A stretch of DNA of 64,000 nt. Origin: Erwinia piriflorinigrans CFBP 5888. GTDB taxonomy: Bacteria; Pseudomonadota; Gammaproteobacteria; Enterobacterales; Enterobacteriaceae. Under the pieces are notes generated by a model that did not search any database, was not told where the DNA came from, and worked only from the letters and a program-made list of their open reading frames with translations. Where the stretch lies: assembly GCF_001050515.1 (NCBI RefSeq), contig NZ_CAHS01000015.1, positions 124,001 to 188,000 on the forward strand, read 5' to 3'. This document shows positions 10,674 through 19,922 of this stretch, piece after piece. A program made the position numbers and the translations under genes. Each line of letters starts with the position of its first letter. Position 1 is the first letter of the stretch.

Positions 10674-10701
10674 CTAAAAAAAGAGCGCCTGGTGGCGCTC
10701 T
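10674..10701 (-). terminator. Rho-independent terminator of ydgA
   Basis: Stem AGAGCGCC/GGCGCTCT with a 4-nt loop is followed on the minus strand by a T-run. It lies 9 nt after the ydgA stop codon. Confidence 0.8.
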
Positions 10702-10710
10702 GAAAGGAAA

Positions 10711-12207
10711 TTACTCTGAAGTGCCCGGGACGGCGGTGCCCAGCATATAACGCATCAGGAACTGATCGAGCGGCATTTTTTCGCCGTTCATCGTCACCTG
10801 ACCGGCGCCATATTGCAGGCTGGTCACAATATTGTTGTCCTGCTGGGTGGTTATCTTAAACATCTGACCCATAGCAGCCAGACCTTTAATCTGCTGCTCG
10901 GCCAGCTTAGCGGCTTCTTCCTTCGAATAACCTTCAGCCAGCGCCACGTGAGTCATGGTATCCGTAGCCATATCCATTGAGATGGTCAGTTTGGTGTCCA
11001 GCGATTTCAGCACGTTATCAAGCTGCTGCGTCGGCGTTTGAGCCGTTTTAGGGGCGTTAGCCGGATCTTTGAACTGGGCCGACAGGGTGAAACTGCTTTC
11101 GCCCTTCTCATTTTTCCAGCTCAGTGGCGCAATAGTGATAGAAGGATCGCCTTTCAACAGCAGGGGGAGATTGGCGGTAAGGATTTCGCCAGCGCGCTGC
11201 TGATACAGCTCAGGATTGGCTTGCAGTGCGCTATCCGCACTCAGTGCCTGCAACTGGCGGTTATAATTTTCAGAAAACGCCTTCATCGCTTTGCCGTCGA
11301 AGTCCGCCAGCTTCATTGACAGTTTGCCCTGTCCGAAATTCTGACCTTCTATTTTCACACCGTCGAGGGTGTAATCAATCTGCCCACTGACGCGGTTTTC
11401 TTTTGAATCAAAGCTCGATTTACCGTTCAGGCCTTCGGCAATCAGTGCCTCTTTGCCGTCCACTGAAGCAACCAGTTTTTGCAATTCAATGGTCTGATCG
11501 CCGATACGCATCCCTTCGGGGCTGAGGTGAGAATTAGCATCCAGACGCAGGCCGCTAAGGTTAACCGTTACTGCGGCATCCAGCTGATTTTTTCCGGTCA
11601 GCTGCAGGTTACCAACGTCACCACTGATGGTGACTTTGTCGCCTTTATCGTCGGCGGATATTTTCAGCAAACCGCCATCAAACGCGAAACGTTCCCCGCT
11701 CTGCGCGTTACTGTAGTCGGTTGGCAGCAGGTGGATATCGGAATGCGTGCTTCCGCCATAGCCGATTCGGGTTTCACCCTGCACAATCGACTTGCCTTTG
11801 GTGATTTCAAACAGCTTTTTCACCGCGTCGGTGTTGAGCAGCTCGGTGTGAACCGAAGCCATGCCGGGGATCAGGTTGAATTTTTTCAGCTGGGCAAGCG
11901 GGAATGGGCCATGATCGATGGTTTCTTTGAATTCCACCGTCTGACCCGGCTTCAGCACGGAATTATCTTCAGTTTGAGAGCTACTTTGTAAGATAAATCG
12001 TGTAGTGCTGCTGAATACGCCGCGCTGGAAATCCTGGTAGCTAACCTTGAGACGGCTCTCTGGGTAGAGTTCCTGAATTTGCTCATTGGCCTGCTGCACC
12101 ATCTGATCCATCTTCTTTTCCAGCTGTTTACCGGTAAACCAGGCTCCAGCAGTCCAGACTACGCCAAGAGCGACAATCACCCCCACGGCAATCTTTGTTT
12201 TATTCAT
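10711..12207 (-). CDS. ydgA: DUF945 family protein YdgA
   Basis: Protein of unknown function, 498 residues, matching E. coli YdgA in sequence and position. Residues 5-27 form one hydrophobic segment (KIAVGVIVALGVVWTAGAWF) that is either a signal anchor or an uncleaved signal, with the remainder predicted to be periplasmic. The body is the repeated DUF945 architecture (AGEILTANLPLLLKGDPSITI; PTQQLDNVLKSLDTKLTISM). It is transcribed alone, has its own terminator and is divergent from fumC. Confidence 0.88.
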   Translation of the reverse strand: MNKTKIAVGVIVALGVVWTAGAWFTGKQLEKKMDQMVQQANEQIQELYPESRLKVSYQDFQRGVFSSTTRFILQSSSQTEDNSVLKPGQTVEFKETIDHGPFPLAQLKKFNLIPGMASVHTELLNTDAVKKLFEITKGKSIVQGETRIGYGGSTHSDIHLLPTDYSNAQSGERFAFDGGLLKISADDKGDKVTISGDVGNLQLTGKNQLDAAVTVNLSGLRLDANSHLSPEGMRIGDQTIELQKLVASVDGKEALIAEGLNGKSSFDSKENRVSGQIDYTLDGVKIEGQNFGQGKLSMKLADFDGKAMKAFSENYNRQLQALSADSALQANPELYQQRAGEILTANLPLLLKGDPSITIAPLSWKNEKGESSFTLSAQFKDPANAPKTAQTPTQQLDNVLKSLDTKLTISMDMATDTMTHVALAEGYSKEEAAKLAEQQIKGLAAMGQMFKITTQQDNNIVTSLQYGAGQVTMNGEKMPLDQFLMRYMLGTAVPGTSE

Positions 12208-12608
12208 CTGTATTGTCGTCCTTATTTCAGTTCACGAACGCCGTTTTATTTGATTCATTCAGCAGGCAATCTTCTGACGACGAAAACGCCTGCGCGGCGT
12301 ATTGGTTAGTATTTTACTGATATTAGCAATTCTGCCTGCTGTCGTCAGCGCAATTCGCCAAATCCTTATAAACCTTAGTAAAGAAATCATCTCAACTGAT
12401 GCGGGCTGCCCATGAAAATAACCGATTTAGCGGCGGTTTTGACGCTCTGCGCTGACGTCATTGTGTAGTTACAGGACAATGAAGGTGCAAGAAACGCGAA
12501 TGAGTCGCATAATCTTGAACAAGTCTATGTCAGACTATCGCCGCACATCTGACCGTGAAGTGCTTAAAAATCTCATTTAATCATCAGTTTATATAACAGG
12601 AGAGGGGA
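12208..12608. promoter_or_regulatory. ydgA-fumC divergent intergenic region
   Basis: This 401-bp gene-free region must carry the ydgA and fumC promoters. I could not pick out a confident SoxS, Fur or CRP site by eye. fumC is preceded by AGGAGAGGGGA. Confidence 0.5.
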
Positions 12609-14006
12609 ATGGCCGCGCATCGCGTTGAAAAAGACTCAATGGGACCGATTGAGGTACCCGCCGATAAACTCTGGGGCGCGCAGACACAGCGCTCGCTGGA
12701 ACACTTCCGCATCTCCTCGGAAAAAATGCCGGTCGAGCTGGTATACGCGCTGGCGCAGACTAAGCGTGCCGCCGCCAGGGTTAATTGTGACCTCGGACTG
12801 TTGCCTGCCGAGCGAGCCGTGGCGATTGTTCAGGCCGCTGACGAAGTGTTGACCAACAAACATCAAGGCGAGTTTCCGCTGGCGATCTGGCAGACCGGTT
12901 CCGGCACGCAAACCAATATGAATATGAACGAAGTGCTGGCCAACCGTGCCAGTGAGATCCTCGGCGGCGAACGCGGGATGTCACGACTGGTGCATCCTAA
13001 TGATGATGTGAATAAAAGCCAAAGCTCTAACGACGTTTTTCCCACCGCGATGCACGTAGCGGCGGTGGCGGCGCTACGTGAGCATCTTATCCCCGAATTG
13101 CAGGTGCTGCGGAAAACGCTGCATGAAAAGGCTGAATCTTTCAAAGATATCGTCAAAATAGGGCGTACACATTTGCAGGATGCCACGCCCTTGACGCTTG
13201 GTCAGGAGATATCAGGCTGGGTGGCGATGCTAGGTCATAATCTGAACCATATTGAGCACAGCATTCCCCATCTGGCAGAGCTGGCTTTGGGGGGAACGGC
13301 GGTAGGCACCGGGCTGAATACCCATCCAGAATATGCGGTGCGTGTTGCCAGCGAGCTGGCCTCCCTGACCGGGCTGCCGTTTGTCACTGCACCTAATAAA
13401 TTTGAAGCGCTGGCGACCTGTGATGCGCTGGTACATGCGCACGGTGCGCTGAAGGGGCTGGCGGCTTCGCTAATGAAAATCGCCAATGATGTGCGCTGGC
13501 TTTCCTCTGGCCCACGCTGCGGCATTGGCGAACTCGCTATCCCGGAAAATGAGCCAGGCAGTTCCATCATGCCGGGTAAGGTTAATCCAACCCAGTGTGA
13601 AGCGCTGACGATGCTATGTTGCCAGGTGATGGGCAATGATGTGGCGGTGAATATGGGGGGCGCGTCGGGTAACTTTGAATTGAACGTGTATCGGCCGATG
13701 ATTATTCACAATTTCCTGCAATCCGTTCGTATGCTGGCTGACGGCATGGACAGTTTCAATCACCACTGTGCGCTGGGCATTGAACCTGTCCGTGACCGCA
13801 TTTCACAACTGCTCAATGAGTCGCTGATGCTGGTCACCGCGCTGAATACGCATATCGGCTACGACAAGGCGGCGGAAATTGCGAAAAAGGCTCATAAAGA
13901 AGGGCTAACATTGAAGGGAGCCGCCTTGAAGCTGGGCTACCTGACGGAAGAACAGTTTGATGCCTGGGTGCGGCCGGAAGAGATGGTCGGCAGCATGAAG
14001 GTATAA
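12609..14006 (+). CDS. fumC: Fumarate hydratase class II (fumarase C)
   Basis: Iron-independent, oxygen-stable fumarase that interconverts fumarate and malate in the TCA cycle. The 465-residue protein aligns with E. coli FumC throughout. It carries the [13 protein letters not shown] segment, the [14 protein letters not shown] active-site segment, the [16 protein letters not shown] segment and the class signature [15 protein letters not shown]. It is convergent with tus. In E. coli the gene is SoxRS-regulated; no site was assigned here. Confidence 0.97.
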   Translation: MAAHRVEKDSMGPIEVPADKLWGAQTQRSLEHFRISSEKMPVELVYALAQTKRAAARVNCDLGLLPAERAVAIVQAADEVLTNKHQGEFPLAIWQTGSGTQTNMNMNEVLANRASEILGGERGMSRLVHPNDDVNKSQSSNDVFPTAMHVAAVAALREHLIPELQVLRKTLHEKAESFKDIVKIGRTHLQDATPLTLGQEISGWVAMLGHNLNHIEHSIPHLAELALGGTAVGTGLNTHPEYAVRVASELASLTGLPFVTAPNKFEALATCDALVHAHGALKGLAASLMKIANDVRWLSSGPRCGIGELAIPENEPGSSIMPGKVNPTQCEALTMLCCQVMGNDVAVNMGGASGNFELNVYRPMIIHNFLQSVRMLADGMDSFNHHCALGIEPVRDRISQLLNESLMLVTALNTHIGYDKAAEIAKKAHKEGLTLKGAALKLGYLTEEQFDAWVRPEEMVGSMKV

Positions 14007-14052
14007 GACGGGTCGCCGCTCAATAAAGAGGGGGATTGTGTCCGCGCCGTGC

Positions 14053-14982
14053 CTACGCCAGCCGATCGGCATAGAGATGCAGGCGTGGAATAAGCAGGTG
14101 CAAGGGTTGTGCATCAGGTTTGTAGCGGTGCACAACCTTATCCGCATCATAATTCAGCAACTCTCCCAGCTTGGGCACGCTATTGGCATCCGGGCACAAC
14201 ACCAGCAGTGGCGAAGGGCAGGCCAGCTGGATCTGTTTCTGCTGCTCTACATGCCAGACGCGGGCTATCGGCTGCACCTTCACCGGACGTTTTATTTTCA
14301 ACACCGCATCAGCAGGCAGTGACTTGAGGAGCTTTATCTCGTCTTCCACCCGTTCAGCCCACTGTTCGCGTGTCCAGGGGGCGACAGCACGTCCCGCTTT
14401 TATGCTTTTCTGAAGCTTCTCCAGCATCTCGTTGATGCTAACGTTCTTGATAATGTGCTTATTTGCCCAGCCAAAACGCACCGAGTCAGGGGACTCGATC
14501 AAAGCTATGGTGCGATAAGCATTCAAAGTGATTAATCCGCGCAGGTGCGTATGTACGAACTCAAAGCGCTCTTCACTGGGCAACCCGGATTCTACAGTGA
14601 TGAGCTGTTCCAGGCGCTGCTTCAGCTGATTAATCGTCTGAATTTGTTGACGCAGCAGGGCAGATTGCGGGTTATTGGTTTCGATGCAGATCGCTCCGGG
14701 GAGGCGTACTGCGGCTTTGGTGCTGAGCTTTTCCGACTGATGTTGCATAAACAGGCGGCTGAAGTGGGTCAACGCGCGTTGCAGTGCCTGCTGACCGGTG
14801 AGTTGTCTTACTGAAATTTGCGTCAAAGGTTCATGTTCTTGACCTTTTGCAACCTCGGGTAACTCAAAAACGCGCGCCGCCAGCAGGCGTAAGGTCATTA
14901 TCTGCTGCTGTAACTCACGCAGCTCATGCTCCAGTTGAGCTACAACGCGATGAAGCTGTTCAATAACATCATAACGGTTCAT
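14053..14982 (-). CDS. tus: Replication terminus site-binding protein Tus
   Basis: Monomeric protein that binds Ter sites and blocks the replicative helicase from one side. The 309-residue product aligns with E. coli Tus throughout, most strongly over the DNA-contact core: FGWANKHIIKN, KIKRPVKVQPIARVW and LLNYDADKVVHRYKP, with RLHLYAD at the C terminus. The N-terminal helical region is more diverged, as usual between genera. The start follows GAGGTAACA, and a Ter site lies 11 bp upstream of the ATG, so Tus probably represses its own promoter. Confidence 0.95.
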   Translation of the reverse strand: MNRYDVIEQLHRVVAQLEHELRELQQQIMTLRLLAARVFELPEVAKGQEHEPLTQISVRQLTGQQALQRALTHFSRLFMQHQSEKLSTKAAVRLPGAICIETNNPQSALLRQQIQTINQLKQRLEQLITVESGLPSEERFEFVHTHLRGLITLNAYRTIALIESPDSVRFGWANKHIIKNVSINEMLEKLQKSIKAGRAVAPWTREQWAERVEDEIKLLKSLPADAVLKIKRPVKVQPIARVWHVEQQKQIQLACPSPLLVLCPDANSVPKLGELLNYDADKVVHRYKPDAQPLHLLIPRLHLYADRLA

Positions 14983-14993
14983 TGTTACCTCGA

Positions 14994-15016
14994 ATATTAG
15001 TTACAACATACTAAAT
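14994..15016 (-). other. Ter site (Tus-binding replication fork barrier)
   Basis: On the minus strand the core reads AGTATGTTGTAACTAA, identical to the core of E. coli TerB over 16 bp. The GC(6) base pair of the non-permissive face is at 15011, on the high-coordinate side. The site should therefore stop forks travelling from right to left and let rightward forks pass. Its place 11 bp upstream of the tus start suggests it doubles as the tus autorepression operator. Confidence 0.93.
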
Positions 15017-15229
15017 TATCATAATGACAAAGGAGATGAACTTCAACACTGAAGATAGCTGTTTTTCAAACAGGAAAGGGTAGCGCTGGTTTTACGTGAT
15101 GCAGCTCCCTTAAACAGGGTTATCAACCCTAGTTAATCAACGCAGTATAAACAAACGGCTTTTATCGCTCGCATGCATAAAAAAATGTTATTAAATATGC
15201 GCCGGGAATATCTATTAGGGAAAATACAC

Positions 15230-16027
15230 ATGAAAAAGACGGCTCTATTTTTATTACTTTCGGCCTGCCTCGCCTCGTGTACTAAAAGCAACGGCAATCA
15301 ATATCAGACGAAAATGGATCGGTTTACTTCCGATAAAGTGAATGAGGTCATTCGCGAAAAAGTTATTACGTCAGGGGAGGCTGAACGCGGTAATCTTATC
15401 AGTGCTGTGTCATCGGCTTTTCTGAATACTCCCTACAAGGGCAATACGCTGATTGGATCAGCAGATAATAAAGAAATATTGGTAGCAGATTTCAACGGAG
15501 TCGATTGTTTTACCCTGCTTGATTACGTGGAAGCCTTGACGCGATCTAAAGATCATACATCATTTATTAACAATTTGGTTGATACAAGATATGCGCATGG
15601 AAATGTTGGATATTTCAGCAGAAAGCATTTTTTCACTGACTGGTTCGCTGTTGCTCCCTACAATGCCACCGATGTCACACGCCAGATCAGCCCTGATTAC
15701 GTGAGTGTGCAAAAGAACCTTAACGCGAAAGCAGACGGTAGCCAATATATACCCGACCTTGGCATTATACCCAGGGAAATAAACTATATACCAGGCCACG
15801 CAATCAATGAAGCGATGCTTGATAAACTTAAATCCGGTGATTATGTCGGCGTTTATTCTAAACTTCCGGGACTGGATGTTTCACATACCGGGATAGTCAT
15901 CAAAACCGATGGTAAGGTTTGGTTCAGGAATGCCTCCTCATTGGCAAGTAACCGTAAGGTGGTTGATTCGCCATTTATTGAGTATATGGCTGCGAAACCC
16001 GGATTTATTGTTCTGCGTACAGAGTAG
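15230..16027 (+). CDS. DUF1460 lipoprotein, amidase-like
   Basis: Probable envelope lipoprotein of the N-acetylmuramoyl-L-alanine amidase-like family DUF1460, 265 residues. The start at 15230 gives MKKTALFLLLSACLASC with lipobox cysteines at 13 or 17; an in-frame ATG at 15173 would bury the signal sequence. The expected catalytic pair is visible as Cys in GVDCFTLLDYV and His in VSHTGIVIK, the layout of NlpC/P60-like cysteine peptidases. Its peptidoglycan role is inferred from the family. The gene is markedly more AT-rich than its neighbours, suggesting acquisition by transfer. Confidence 0.8.
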   Translation: MKKTALFLLLSACLASCTKSNGNQYQTKMDRFTSDKVNEVIREKVITSGEAERGNLISAVSSAFLNTPYKGNTLIGSADNKEILVADFNGVDCFTLLDYVEALTRSKDHTSFINNLVDTRYAHGNVGYFSRKHFFTDWFAVAPYNATDVTRQISPDYVSVQKNLNAKADGSQYIPDLGIIPREINYIPGHAINEAMLDKLKSGDYVGVYSKLPGLDVSHTGIVIKTDGKVWFRNASSLASNRKVVDSPFIEYMAAKPGFIVLRTE

Positions 16028-16096
16028 ATCCAGCATCGAAATGCTATAAGCCTGAATAAGGGGATTAATGACTCGCTCGGGCTTAAAAGAGCAGTA

Positions 16097-16116
16097 GCGC
16101 CGGATGGTCCCGGCGC
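16097..16116. terminator. Hairpin between DUF1460 gene and ynfM
   Basis: A 7-bp stem GCGCCGG/CCGGCGC with a 6-nt loop lies between the convergent genes. No long T-run follows on either strand. Confidence 0.5.
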
Positions 16117-16135
16117 GAGTGAAAAACAGTGCTGA

Positions 16136-17404
16136 TTAAAGCTTTCTGGCGTGCAATCGTGAACCTACCAATAACGCCAGTAGCAGCAGAGCAGCGATAA
16201 ACCCGGCAATACCGTGCCAGCCGAAACTGTGCCAGAAAACGCCTCCCAAAGTACCTGCCACGCTCGAACCCAGATAGTAGAAGAAAAGATAAAGCGACGA
16301 GGCCTGGCCGCGTGCGTGTCTTGCGCGAACGCTAATCCAGCCGCTGGCGACCGAGTGCGCGGCAAAAAAGCCTGCGGTAAAGAGCATCATTCCCAGCAGG
16401 ATAAACCAGACATAACCTGACAAGGTAACCACAAGTCCGGTCAACATAATGGCGGTGGAAAAGAGCAGTACCGGTGCGCGCCCGTATTTTGCCGTCATCA
16501 CTCCCGCTTTAGGGGAACTCCAGGAGCCGGTCAGGTAGACCACGGAAAGCAGTCCAACCACGGCTTGATTGAGGGAGAAGGGAGCAGACAGCAAACGGTA
16601 GCCAATGTAGTTAAACAGGGTAACAAATGACCCCATTAACAAAAATCCTTCAGCAAACAGTAACGGAAGCCCCTGATCGCGCCAGTGCAGGCGGAAGTTT
16701 AGCATCAGGTTGCGTGGCTTGAGTGAAGTTGGACGGAAGTGACGTGATGCTGGCAAAATTTTCCAAAACATCAGTGCAGCAGCAAGAGATAAACAGCCGA
16801 TCACCATGAGCGCAACCCGCCAGTTGCTGAAATCTGAGATAACGCCGCTGAGCAAGCGGCCGCTCATACCGCCGATTGAATTACCGCTGATATACAGGCC
16901 CATTGAAAAGGCCACCACGCCGGGGTGGATCTCTTCGCTGAGATAAGTCATCCCCACTGCCGCCACACCGCTTAAAGCCAGCCCGGTCAGCGCCCGCATC
17001 ACCAAAATACCGTGCCAGCTGGTCATGGTGGCGGAGAGTAGAGTGCAGATAGCCGCAAGCAGCAGTGCTGTAACCATGACCGACTTACGTCCAACCGCAT
17101 CGGAAAGTGGGCCTGTTACCAGCAGTCCAAGCGCCATTAGCCCGGTAGCAACCGACAACGATATGCTGCTTGCCGCAGGTGATATGCCAAACTCTTGCGA
17201 CAGAAGCGGTAGCATGGGCTGAACACAATAAAGCAAGGCAAAGGTCGCAAGCCCTGCGGAAAACAGCGCCAGAGTCACGCGCATAAACTGGGGCGTACCG
17301 CGTTTGATATACACATTTTTGGCTACGGCAGGAGTAGAAACAGGGGCGGACGTTGACCGTTCATCGCTTATGGGCTGCGTGACGGCTGGGGAAAAGCGGT
17401 TCAC
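16136..17404 (-). CDS. ynfM: MFS transporter YnfM
   Basis: Major facilitator superfamily transporter of 422 residues, with 12 predicted membrane helices after a polar N-terminal tail of about 35 residues. Sequence agreement with E. coli YnfM is very high (RGTPQFMRVTLALFSAGLA; GPLSDAVGRKSVMVTALLL, the MFS motif A region). The substrate is not established; the family is annotated as an arabinose-efflux-like exporter by similarity. It is divergent from the LysR gene ynfL with 102 bp between them, as in E. coli, so YnfL is the likely regulator. Confidence 0.92.
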   Translation of the reverse strand: MNRFSPAVTQPISDERSTSAPVSTPAVAKNVYIKRGTPQFMRVTLALFSAGLATFALLYCVQPMLPLLSQEFGISPAASSISLSVATGLMALGLLVTGPLSDAVGRKSVMVTALLLAAICTLLSATMTSWHGILVMRALTGLALSGVAAVGMTYLSEEIHPGVVAFSMGLYISGNSIGGMSGRLLSGVISDFSNWRVALMVIGCLSLAAALMFWKILPASRHFRPTSLKPRNLMLNFRLHWRDQGLPLLFAEGFLLMGSFVTLFNYIGYRLLSAPFSLNQAVVGLLSVVYLTGSWSSPKAGVMTAKYGRAPVLLFSTAIMLTGLVVTLSGYVWFILLGMMLFTAGFFAAHSVASGWISVRARHARGQASSLYLFFYYLGSSVAGTLGGVFWHSFGWHGIAGFIAALLLLALLVGSRLHARKL

Positions 17405-17506
17405 TTCGGATCCTTAGGTGTAATAAAAATTATCAACCTGTGAAGAGTAGGAAAGATGGTTTATGATGTCTAATATATTAATAATCTCAAATGATATGCT
17501 GTAAAT

Positions 17507-18394
17507 ATGAATATCGAATTGCGTCACCTGCGATATTTTATCGCCGTTGCTGAAGAGCTGCATTTTGGTCGAGCTGCAATGCGGCTAAATATCTCGCAGC
17601 CGCCGCTGAGTCAGCAGATTCAAATCCTTGAGCAGGAGATCGGCGCACGGCTGTTTGCCCGTACTAACCGTAGCGTCCGACTGACAGCTGCCGGGCAGCA
17701 GTTTTACCAGGATGCGTGCCTTGTTATGCAGCAGGTTGAACAGGCTGCCGACAAAGCAGCAAGATTGCATCGAGGAGACGAAGGGGAGTTACGCATTGGT
17801 TTTACCTCATCCGCTCCGCTAATCAGTGCCGTATCGCATGCACTTTTTACTTTTCGGCAACGTTATCCGGCTGTTCATGTCGAAATGCAGGAGATCAATA
17901 CGCGCCAACAGCTGGCACCGCTTAGCGATGGGCGACTTGATTTGGGGGTTATGCGTAATACCGTGCTCCCAGAAACGTTTCATCACCAGCTGCTGCTACG
18001 AGAGCCGATGTATGCCCTGGTGCACCGAGCACACCGACTGGCACACCGTCAACAGATTGCGCTCAGTGAACTGGCGCTTGAGCCTTTTGTTTTCTTCGCC
18101 CCTGGAGTAGGCACTGCACTGTATGGCGAAATTATCCAATTACTGCAACGATATGATATTCAACCCAATATTGCTCAAGAAGTGGGAGAAGCTATGACCA
18201 TTATTGGCCTGGTCTCTGGCGGCCTGGGCGTGTCGATTTTACCGGCTTCATTTCACCGGGTGCGGTTGAATGATGTGGTCTGGATACCCCTGCAAGAACA
18301 GGATGCGCGATCTGAGGTCTGGTTGGTGTGGTCAAAACAGCGGGAAATGCCAGCGGTAGCCGCTGCGATGAAGACATTATTGTTGCCCGGTTAG
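17507..18394 (+). CDS. ynfL: LysR-family regulator YnfL
   Basis: Transcriptional regulator of 295 residues with an N-terminal winged helix-turn-helix (LRYFIAVAEELHFGRAAMRLNISQPPLSQQIQ, quoted only to the recognition helix region at residues 8-39) and a C-terminal co-inducer domain beginning near residue 90 (GELRIGFTSSAPL). It belongs to the CynR/CbbR-like branch. It is divergent from ynfM in the same arrangement as E. coli, so control of ynfM is the natural inference. The effector is unknown. Confidence 0.9.
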   Translation: MNIELRHLRYFIAVAEELHFGRAAMRLNISQPPLSQQIQILEQEIGARLFARTNRSVRLTAAGQQFYQDACLVMQQVEQAADKAARLHRGDEGELRIGFTSSAPLISAVSHALFTFRQRYPAVHVEMQEINTRQQLAPLSDGRLDLGVMRNTVLPETFHHQLLLREPMYALVHRAHRLAHRQQIALSELALEPFVFFAPGVGTALYGEIIQLLQRYDIQPNIAQEVGEAMTIIGLVSGGLGVSILPASFHRVRLNDVVWIPLQEQDARSEVWLVWSKQREMPAVAAAMKTLLLPG

Positions 18395-18434
18395 AGTCGA
18401 TATCGTAAAACATCATCTTGTTTAACTGAGGTTT

Positions 18435-18450
18435 TGTGTTGTAAATCACA
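18435..18450. promoter_or_regulatory. Candidate CRP site upstream of mlc
   Basis: TGTGT-N6-TCACA matches the CRP consensus at 9 of 10 conserved positions and lies about 140 bp upstream of the mlc start. CRP control of mlc is known in E. coli. Confidence 0.5.
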
Positions 18451-18585
18451 TTTCAAAACACATAGTTGACCTCATCTGATTAGTGTTTCACCATGAGTAG
18501 ATGGCTTTATTTCAGCGTAAATAATAACAGCCCATGTCAGCAGGTATCAGCGACATTAAGCGAATGATAATAACCCGGAGAGAAT

Positions 18586-19803
18586 GTGATTACGGATAGC
18601 CTGCCTGGTCATATTGACCATATCAAGCAAATGAATGCCGGGATGGTGTACCGCCTGATCGATCGCTATGGTCCCGTGTCGCGCATTGAGCTCTCCAAAA
18701 AAGCACACCTCGCTCCAGCCAGTATTACCAAAATTGTACGTGAACTACTGCAAGCCCATTTGGTGCAGGAAACCGAATTTTTAGATGCAGGATGCCGTGG
18801 ACGTCCCGCAGTTGGATTGGTGCTTGACAGCCGTGGATGGCATTATCTCTCCGTGCGCATCGGTAATGGGGATATCACCCTCGCGCTGCGCGATCTGAGC
18901 AGTAAGATGATAGCTGAACAGCAGTTTCCTTTGCCCGTTGTGGCTGAAAAATCACTGCTAACGCGTATTCTGCACCATGTCGATCGCTTCTTTATCCAGC
19001 ATCAACATCAACTTGAACGACTGACCGCTATTGCCATTACGCTGACCGGAACGATAAACGGTCAAACTGGCATCGTTCACAGCATGCCATTTTATCAGGT
19101 CGAGAACATGCCGCTTGGGGCTGAACTGGAGAAACGCACCGGGCTGCCCGTTTTCATTCAGCACGATATTTGCGCCTGGACTAAGGCCGAAGCGTTATTT
19201 GGTGCTTCGCGTGAAGACAGCGACATTATTCAGGTGATCATTCATCACAACGTCGGGGCAGGGATTATCACTGACGGTCAGCTGCTGCATGGAGGTAGAG
19301 CCACGCGGGCCGAGATCGGTCACTCCCAGGTCGATCCCTGTGGCAAATTGTGTTATTGCGGTAATCACGGCTGCCTGGAAACGGTCGCAGGTATCGACGC
19401 GATATTGGCGCTGGCAGCGCAACGTCTGTCGGCATCTAAGGCATCTGCCCTATATAATCAGCCACTGACCATCGACACGTTATGTGATGCCGCACTGTCC
19501 GGGGATCCGCTGGCCTGCGATATCATTTCCGGGGTTGGCACTAGCGTGGGGCAAATATTGGCCGTCATGGTCAATGTTTTTCATCCACAGAAAATACTGA
19601 TTGGTTCACCGCTTAATCGGGCACGGTCGATCCTGTTTCCCGCTATTGCTACCCGCATTCGTCAGCAGGCTTTGCCAGCCTACACCGCAGAACTCCGCAT
19701 AGAATCCACTCAATTAGTTCAGCCCGGCACGTTGTCCTCAGCCGCACTGGTGAAGGAGGCGTTATATAACGGATCGCTGTTAATCAAATTGCTACAAGGC
19801 TGA
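18586..19803 (+). CDS. mlc: Mlc, global sugar-transport repressor (ROK family)
   Basis: DNA-binding repressor of PTS genes such as ptsG and manXYZ, released by sequestration to unphosphorylated EIICB-Glc at the membrane. The 405-residue protein has an N-terminal helix-turn-helix (RIELSKKAHLAPASITKIV) and the ROK zinc signature HSQVDPCGKLCYCGNHGCLE at about residues 246-265. The start is GTG with CGGAGAG 4 nt upstream, giving ITDSLPGHIDHIKQ, which matches E. coli Mlc. An out-of-frame ATG overlaps this start and is closed at once by TGA. Confidence 0.95.
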   Translation: MITDSLPGHIDHIKQMNAGMVYRLIDRYGPVSRIELSKKAHLAPASITKIVRELLQAHLVQETEFLDAGCRGRPAVGLVLDSRGWHYLSVRIGNGDITLALRDLSSKMIAEQQFPLPVVAEKSLLTRILHHVDRFFIQHQHQLERLTAIAITLTGTINGQTGIVHSMPFYQVENMPLGAELEKRTGLPVFIQHDICAWTKAEALFGASREDSDIIQVIIHHNVGAGIITDGQLLHGGRATRAEIGHSQVDPCGKLCYCGNHGCLETVAGIDAILALAAQRLSASKASALYNQPLTIDTLCDAALSGDPLACDIISGVGTSVGQILAVMVNVFHPQKILIGSPLNRARSILFPAIATRIRQQALPAYTAELRIESTQLVQPGTLSSAALVKEALYNGSLLIKLLQG

Positions 19804-19922
19804 TAAACCCACCAAACATTGCGCTAACGCAATCCCCAGGGACAGGCATTGTCCTAAACTTTTTGTTCAACTTGAGCACCTAAACTTTAAACAGCCCGAG
19901 CCGGGCATGCCGGAGTTATCCT

